A DNA stretch of 8,634 nt from contig NZ_CALLYO010000088.1 of the NCBI RefSeq assembly GCF_937858865.1, positions 1 through 8,634 of the forward strand. The letters run 5' to 3'. Below are positions 5,932 to 8,634 of the stretch, piece by piece (the first letter of the stretch is position 1; every line of letters begins with the position of its first letter). A model generated the notes under the pieces. That model was not told the origin of the DNA and did not search any database. It saw nothing but the letters and a program-made list of their open reading frames with translations. The position numbers and the translations under genes are program-made. Origin of the DNA: an uncultured Amaricoccus sp. (lineage in GTDB: Bacteria > Pseudomonadota > Alphaproteobacteria > Rhodobacterales > Rhodobacteraceae).

Positions 5932-7278
5932 TCACTTCTTCTCGAGGCGGAGGAGGGCCGCGAGCTGCGCCTGCTCGCGGGCGAGCGCCCCGTCGGTGTC
6001 CCCGAAGCCATAGCGAGCCCAGCGGAGGCTGTCGAGGCGGGTGGCCTGCGCCGCCTGGGTGTCGCCGAGCGCCGCCAGCGCCTCGGCCTTCATCGAGAGG
6101 AGCCCGGCCAGGAGCACCGCGTTCTGCCCGGCCTGCGCCGCCGGGATGTGCCGGTCGGCGAGCTCGATCGCGAGCCGGTACTGCCCGGTGCCGAGCGCCA
6201 GCGCCGCGAGATGCACGCCGGCCTGCGCCGTGCGCACGTCGTCGGGGCCGAACTGGCGCATGAAGAGCGCATAGGCCTGGGTGAACTCGTCGGCCGCCGC
6301 CGCCGGGTCGCGGCGCAGGCTCAGCCGCCCGAGCGTGAGCAGCGCCACCCCGAGCCGGTGATCGACCGGCCGCATCTCGGCGGCGATCTCGGTCGCGAGG
6401 GTGGCCGAGCTCACCCGCTTCGACCGCGGCGCATCGCGCGAGAGCGCCGCCTCGATCGCCCGCGCCCAGGCCTTCGATTCCGGCTGGCGCGGCTGGCGCG
6501 GCAGCCCGCGCCCCTTCGGGTTCTCCCGGTCGAGGAGCCGCGGCAGCAGCCGCGCCACCTCCTCCCGGCTCATCCCGCTGCGGAGCTCCGGCTGGTAGAG
6601 CACGCGCAGCATCAGCATGTCGAAGGCCGTCGCCATGCCGTGGAAGTTGTCGTCGTTCCAGATCGAGTCGGGCAGCCGGTAGAGATCGTTCGCCGGCCCG
6701 AGCGCCTGGGTGATCTCCTCGGCCAGGCAGTCGCGCACGTCCTGCGGCGTGGTGTCGACCGGCAGGAAGATGGCCGCCTTGCCGAGCGTCTCCTGGTCGG
6801 ACCAGCGCAGCCGCGCGTCGCTCCGGCGGTTGAGGAACCCGCGCCAGTCCGTCTCGCCCGGCACGATGAAGCAGGCCGCGGTCGGGAAGATGCGGCTGAT
6901 CTCCTCGGCCGGGACCATCTCGAGCCGGATCTGCGCCGCCTCCGGGTCGTCGGTCACGGCGATGTCGATCCCCGCCTCGGTGCGCAGCCGCCGGGTGAGG
7001 TCGGCGAGGTCGGGCGCATAGGCCGCGAGCGCGGGCGAGGCGAGATAGACCCGCACCGGCTCCTCGTAGCGCAGCAGGTGGTCGAGCTTCTCGCCGCTCT
7101 CGAGGGCGAAGGTGAGCTCGAGGAAGTCCTGCGCCAGGTCGAGGTTGGAGCGGGCGACCCCGCTCGGCAGCGTGACCGCCCCGAAGCGGACCGAGGTGAT
7201 CTCGGGCCGCGGCGCGGCCGTGCAGGCGGCGAGGCCGGCGACGGCCAGGCAGGCGAGGAGGGCGCCGCGCACGCTCAC
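5932..7278 (-). CDS. DUF2927 domain outer-membrane lipoprotein with TPR-like C-terminus
   Basis: This 448-residue protein starts at GTG 7278, overlapping the GNAT stop as GTGA; no ribosome site is visible, so coupling is likely. Residues 1-18 are a signal peptide ending in the lipobox LAAC, with lipidated Cys19. Thr20 at position +2 is not the inner-membrane retention signal, so the outer membrane is expected. The DUF2927 region (about 40-250) is recognisable by RVYLASPAL (76-84), FPTAACFIVP (131-140), RDCLAEEITQALGPANDLYRL (182-202, read in two parts) and NDDNFHGMATAFDMLMLR (208-225). Cys136 and Cys184 could form a disulfide. After an Arg/Pro/Gln linker near 256-268, built on a 9-base direct repeat, come helical TPR-like repeats (about 270-448), ending with SLRWARYGFGDTDGAL (417-432). 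The function of DUF2927 is unknown. The small membrane gene follows it closely. Confidence 0.9.
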   Translation of the reverse strand: MSVRGALLACLAVAGLAACTAAPRPEITSVRFGAVTLPSGVARSNLDLAQDFLELTFALESGEKLDHLLRYEEPVRVYLASPALAAYAPDLADLTRRLRTEAGIDIAVTDDPEAAQIRLEMVPAEEISRIFPTAACFIVPGETDWRGFLNRRSDARLRWSDQETLGKAAIFLPVDTTPQDVRDCLAEEITQALGPANDLYRLPDSIWNDDNFHGMATAFDMLMLRVLYQPELRSGMSREEVARLLPRLLDRENPKGRGLPRQPRQPESKAWARAIEAALSRDAPRSKRVSSATLATEIAAEMRPVDHRLGVALLTLGRLSLRRDPAAAADEFTQAYALFMRQFGPDDVRTAQAGVHLAALALGTGQYRLAIELADRHIPAAQAGQNAVLLAGLLSMKAEALAALGDTQAAQATRLDSLRWARYGFGDTDGALAREQAQLAALLRLEKK

Positions 7279-7715
7279 CCGCGGCGGTAGCGGATGAAGG
7301 GGGTGACCGTGGCGACCTGGTCGTAGAGCCGGCGCGCCGCGGCGTTGAAGGTCTGGGTCAGCCAGTAGACGTTCGGCCGTCCCGCGGCGTCGGCCGCGGC
7401 ATAGACCGCCTCGATGAGCGCCCGCCCGACGCCCGCGCCGCGCGCCTCGGGGGCGACGTAGAGGTCCTGCAGATAGCAGACGTCCGCGATCTGCCAGCCG
7501 CTCCGATGGAAGATGTAGTGGGCCAGGCCGACCGGCTCGCCGCCCTGGAACGCGAGGAGGCCGTGATAGTCGCCGACCTCCGGGTCGACGAGGCGCGCGA
7601 AGCTCGTGGCGTATACCGCCTCGGGCAGCTCGGTCTCGTAGAAGTCGAGATAGCCGCGCCAGAGCCGCCGCCAGGCGGCCTCGTCCTCGGGCCGGACCGG
7701 GCGGATCCCGGTCAC
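7275..7715 (-). CDS. GNAT-family N-acetyltransferase
   Basis: This 146-residue single-domain GNAT transfers an acetyl group from acetyl-CoA to an amine that is not identifiable here. The acetyl-CoA-binding motif A is clear: CYLQDLYVAPEARGAGVGRAL (80-100), with the pyrophosphate loop R-G-A-G-V-G at 92-97. The C-terminal NVYWLTQTFNAAARRLYDQV (115-134) holds the Asn and Tyr typical of motif B and the catalytic Tyr region. The start is GTG 7715, behind GGGAGGG with a spacing of about 6-7 bases, and 25 bp after the phasin-like gene. Its stop overlaps the GTG of the lipoprotein gene by four bases, so the two are translationally linked although no functional link is obvious. No toxin-antitoxin partner is present, so a TacT-type toxin is unlikely. 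Confidence 0.92.
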   Translation of the reverse strand: MTGIRPVRPEDEAAWRRLWRGYLDFYETELPEAVYATSFARLVDPEVGDYHGLLAFQGGEPVGLAHYIFHRSGWQIADVCYLQDLYVAPEARGAGVGRALIEAVYAAADAAGRPNVYWLTQTFNAAARRLYDQVATVTPFIRYRRG

Positions 7716-7740
7716 GCGGCGCCCTCCCGCGGCGGGTGGC

Positions 7741-8046
7741 TCAGCGGCGGTACTTGCGGGCGTTCGAGCGGGTCTTGGTGCGGATCGGCTTCAGCGCGGC
7801 GCTGGCGATGCGCGCCGGGTTGGCGCCGGTCGCCGCCGCCACGGCGGCCCGCTCGCTGGCCGCGGCGAAGGCGGTGGCCTTCTCCATCACCATGCCGACC
7901 GCCTCGGGACCGGTCATCTTGCCCTGCGACATCCTCATGCTGCGGCGCATGATGACCTCGCCGGCCGCCATCGACATCTCCTGGTAGGCCAGCGCGTACT
8001 TTATCCAGGCATTCGCAAGGCTTAGCTGCTCGAAAAACGCGAACAT
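7741..8046 (-). CDS. Small phasin-like protein
   Basis: This 101-residue protein starts at ATG 8046. That start is chosen because AAGAGGG lies 9 bases ahead and because the longer GTG start at 8103 would fall in the promoter. It is a mostly helical amphipathic protein: a Met/Ala-rich segment (about 10-45, ANAWIKYALAYQEMSMAAGE then VIMRRSMRMSQGKMT), a second Ala-rich helix (47-72), and a strongly basic tail KPIRTKTRSNARKYRR (86-101). Short proteins like this in Rhodobacterales are called phasin-like; phasins coat polyhydroxyalkanoate granules. The tail could bind DNA, as in PhaF/PhaM-type phasins, but that is inference. Its promoter has a TGC-N3-GCA dyad like the operator of PhaR, the phasin repressor of Paracoccus and Rhodobacter. 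It could instead be an unrelated small helical protein. It lies between the MoxR ATPase and the GNAT gene. Confidence 0.72.
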   Translation of the reverse strand: MFAFFEQLSLANAWIKYALAYQEMSMAAGEVIMRRSMRMSQGKMTGPEAVGMVMEKATAFAAASERAAVAAATGANPARIASAALKPIRTKTRSNARKYRR

Positions 8047-8055
8047 CGACGGAAT

Positions 8056-8062
8056 CCCTCTT
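8056..8062 (-). promoter_or_regulatory. Ribosome binding site that sets the phasin-like start
   Basis: AAGAGGG on the minus strand, 9 bases before ATG 8046. It supports this ATG over the in-frame GTG at 8103, which has no such site at the right distance and lies within the promoter's -35 box. Confidence 0.75.
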
Positions 8063-8066
8063 ATGT

Positions 8067-8075
8067 TGCGGTGCA
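8067..8075. promoter_or_regulatory. Candidate PhaR-type operator
   Basis: TGCGGTGCA is a TGC-N3-GCA dyad, flanked on the plus strand by TTATGT and CAATA. It touches the downstream end of the -10 box of the phasin-like promoter and covers the expected transcription start, a good place for a repressor. PhaR operators described in Paracoccus denitrificans and Rhodobacter sphaeroides are TGC-rich with this kind of spacing (CTGC-N3-GCAG from memory). Here the outermost C/G pair is not kept, so the match is partial. Confidence 0.45.
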
Positions 8076-8103
8076 CAATAGCATGCCCTCCCGGAAGTGT
8101 CAC
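8075..8103 (-). promoter_or_regulatory. Sigma-70-type promoter for the phasin-like gene
   Basis: Read on the minus strand, -35 is GTGACA (8103-8098; 5 of 6 to TTGACA) and -10 is TATTGT (8080-8075; 4 of 6 to TATAAT), with a 17-base spacer. The predicted transcription start is near 8068, giving a leader of about 22 bases that just contains the ribosome site. It lies in the 78-bp gap between the ATPase stop and the phasin-like ATG, the largest gap in the minus-strand cluster and its most AT-rich stretch. It could drive all the downstream genes. Confidence 0.6.
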
Positions 8104-8124
8104 GCAAGAAAGTGGCGGCGGCCC

Positions 8125-8634
<510 letters not shown>

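Noticed and set aside
7275..7715. GNAT as the toxin of a toxin-antitoxin pair.
   Set aside because: There is no adjacent RHH/DUF1778-type antitoxin. The upstream neighbour is the phasin-like gene and the motif pattern is that of an ordinary small-molecule or peptide GNAT.
8047..8103. N-terminal extension of the phasin-like protein from GTG 8103.
   Set aside because: The extension covers the -35/-10 promoter and the ribosome site, and its residues do not look like part of the helical protein. ATG 8046 has a well-spaced AAGAGGG.

Overview
The window is very GC-rich (about 70% or more by eye) and densely packed. It reads as chromosomal DNA of an alphaproteobacterium, most likely a Rhodobacterales/Paracoccaceae-type bacterium. 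The clues are a DUF2927 lipoprotein, a small phasin-like protein with a TGC-N3-GCA dyad in its promoter, a MoxR-type AAA ATPase with its CoxE-type VWA partner, and heavy use of GTG starts. The species cannot be fixed from this sequence. I see no rRNA, tRNA, insertion sequence, phage gene or CRISPR array.

Left part (1-1867): a truncated FAD-dependent oxidoreductase on the minus strand and an AraC-family regulator on the plus strand are divergently arranged around a 123-bp intergenic region. This is a typical regulator/target pair. The regulator then converges on the long minus-strand cluster across a 75-bp gap holding two tandem GC-rich hairpins.

Right part (8634 down to 1943): nine genes lie head to tail on the minus strand. 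In order of transcription they are a MoxR-type AAA ATPase (5' end outside the window), a small phasin-like protein with its own promoter, a GNAT acetyltransferase, a DUF2927 outer-membrane lipoprotein, a 56-residue two-helix membrane protein, a CoxE-type VWA protein, an adenylate-forming acyl-CoA ligase, a cupin and a FrnE/DsbA-like thiol oxidoreductase. Downstream of the phasin-like gene the gaps are 25 bp or less. Three junctions are GTGA overlaps, so translational coupling is likely.

Functionally the cluster looks like two or three modules run together. The first is the AAA/VWA chaperone-like pair, which frames the phasin, GNAT, DUF2927 and small membrane genes. The second is a catabolic or biosynthetic trio of ligase, cupin and thiol oxidoreductase whose substrate cannot be told from sequence. 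I found no clearly new defence or mobile system. The points most worth a second look are the promoter/operator in front of the phasin-like gene, the separation of the AAA and VWA genes, the unassigned ligase-cupin-oxidoreductase trio, and the lipoprotein plus small membrane protein pair.
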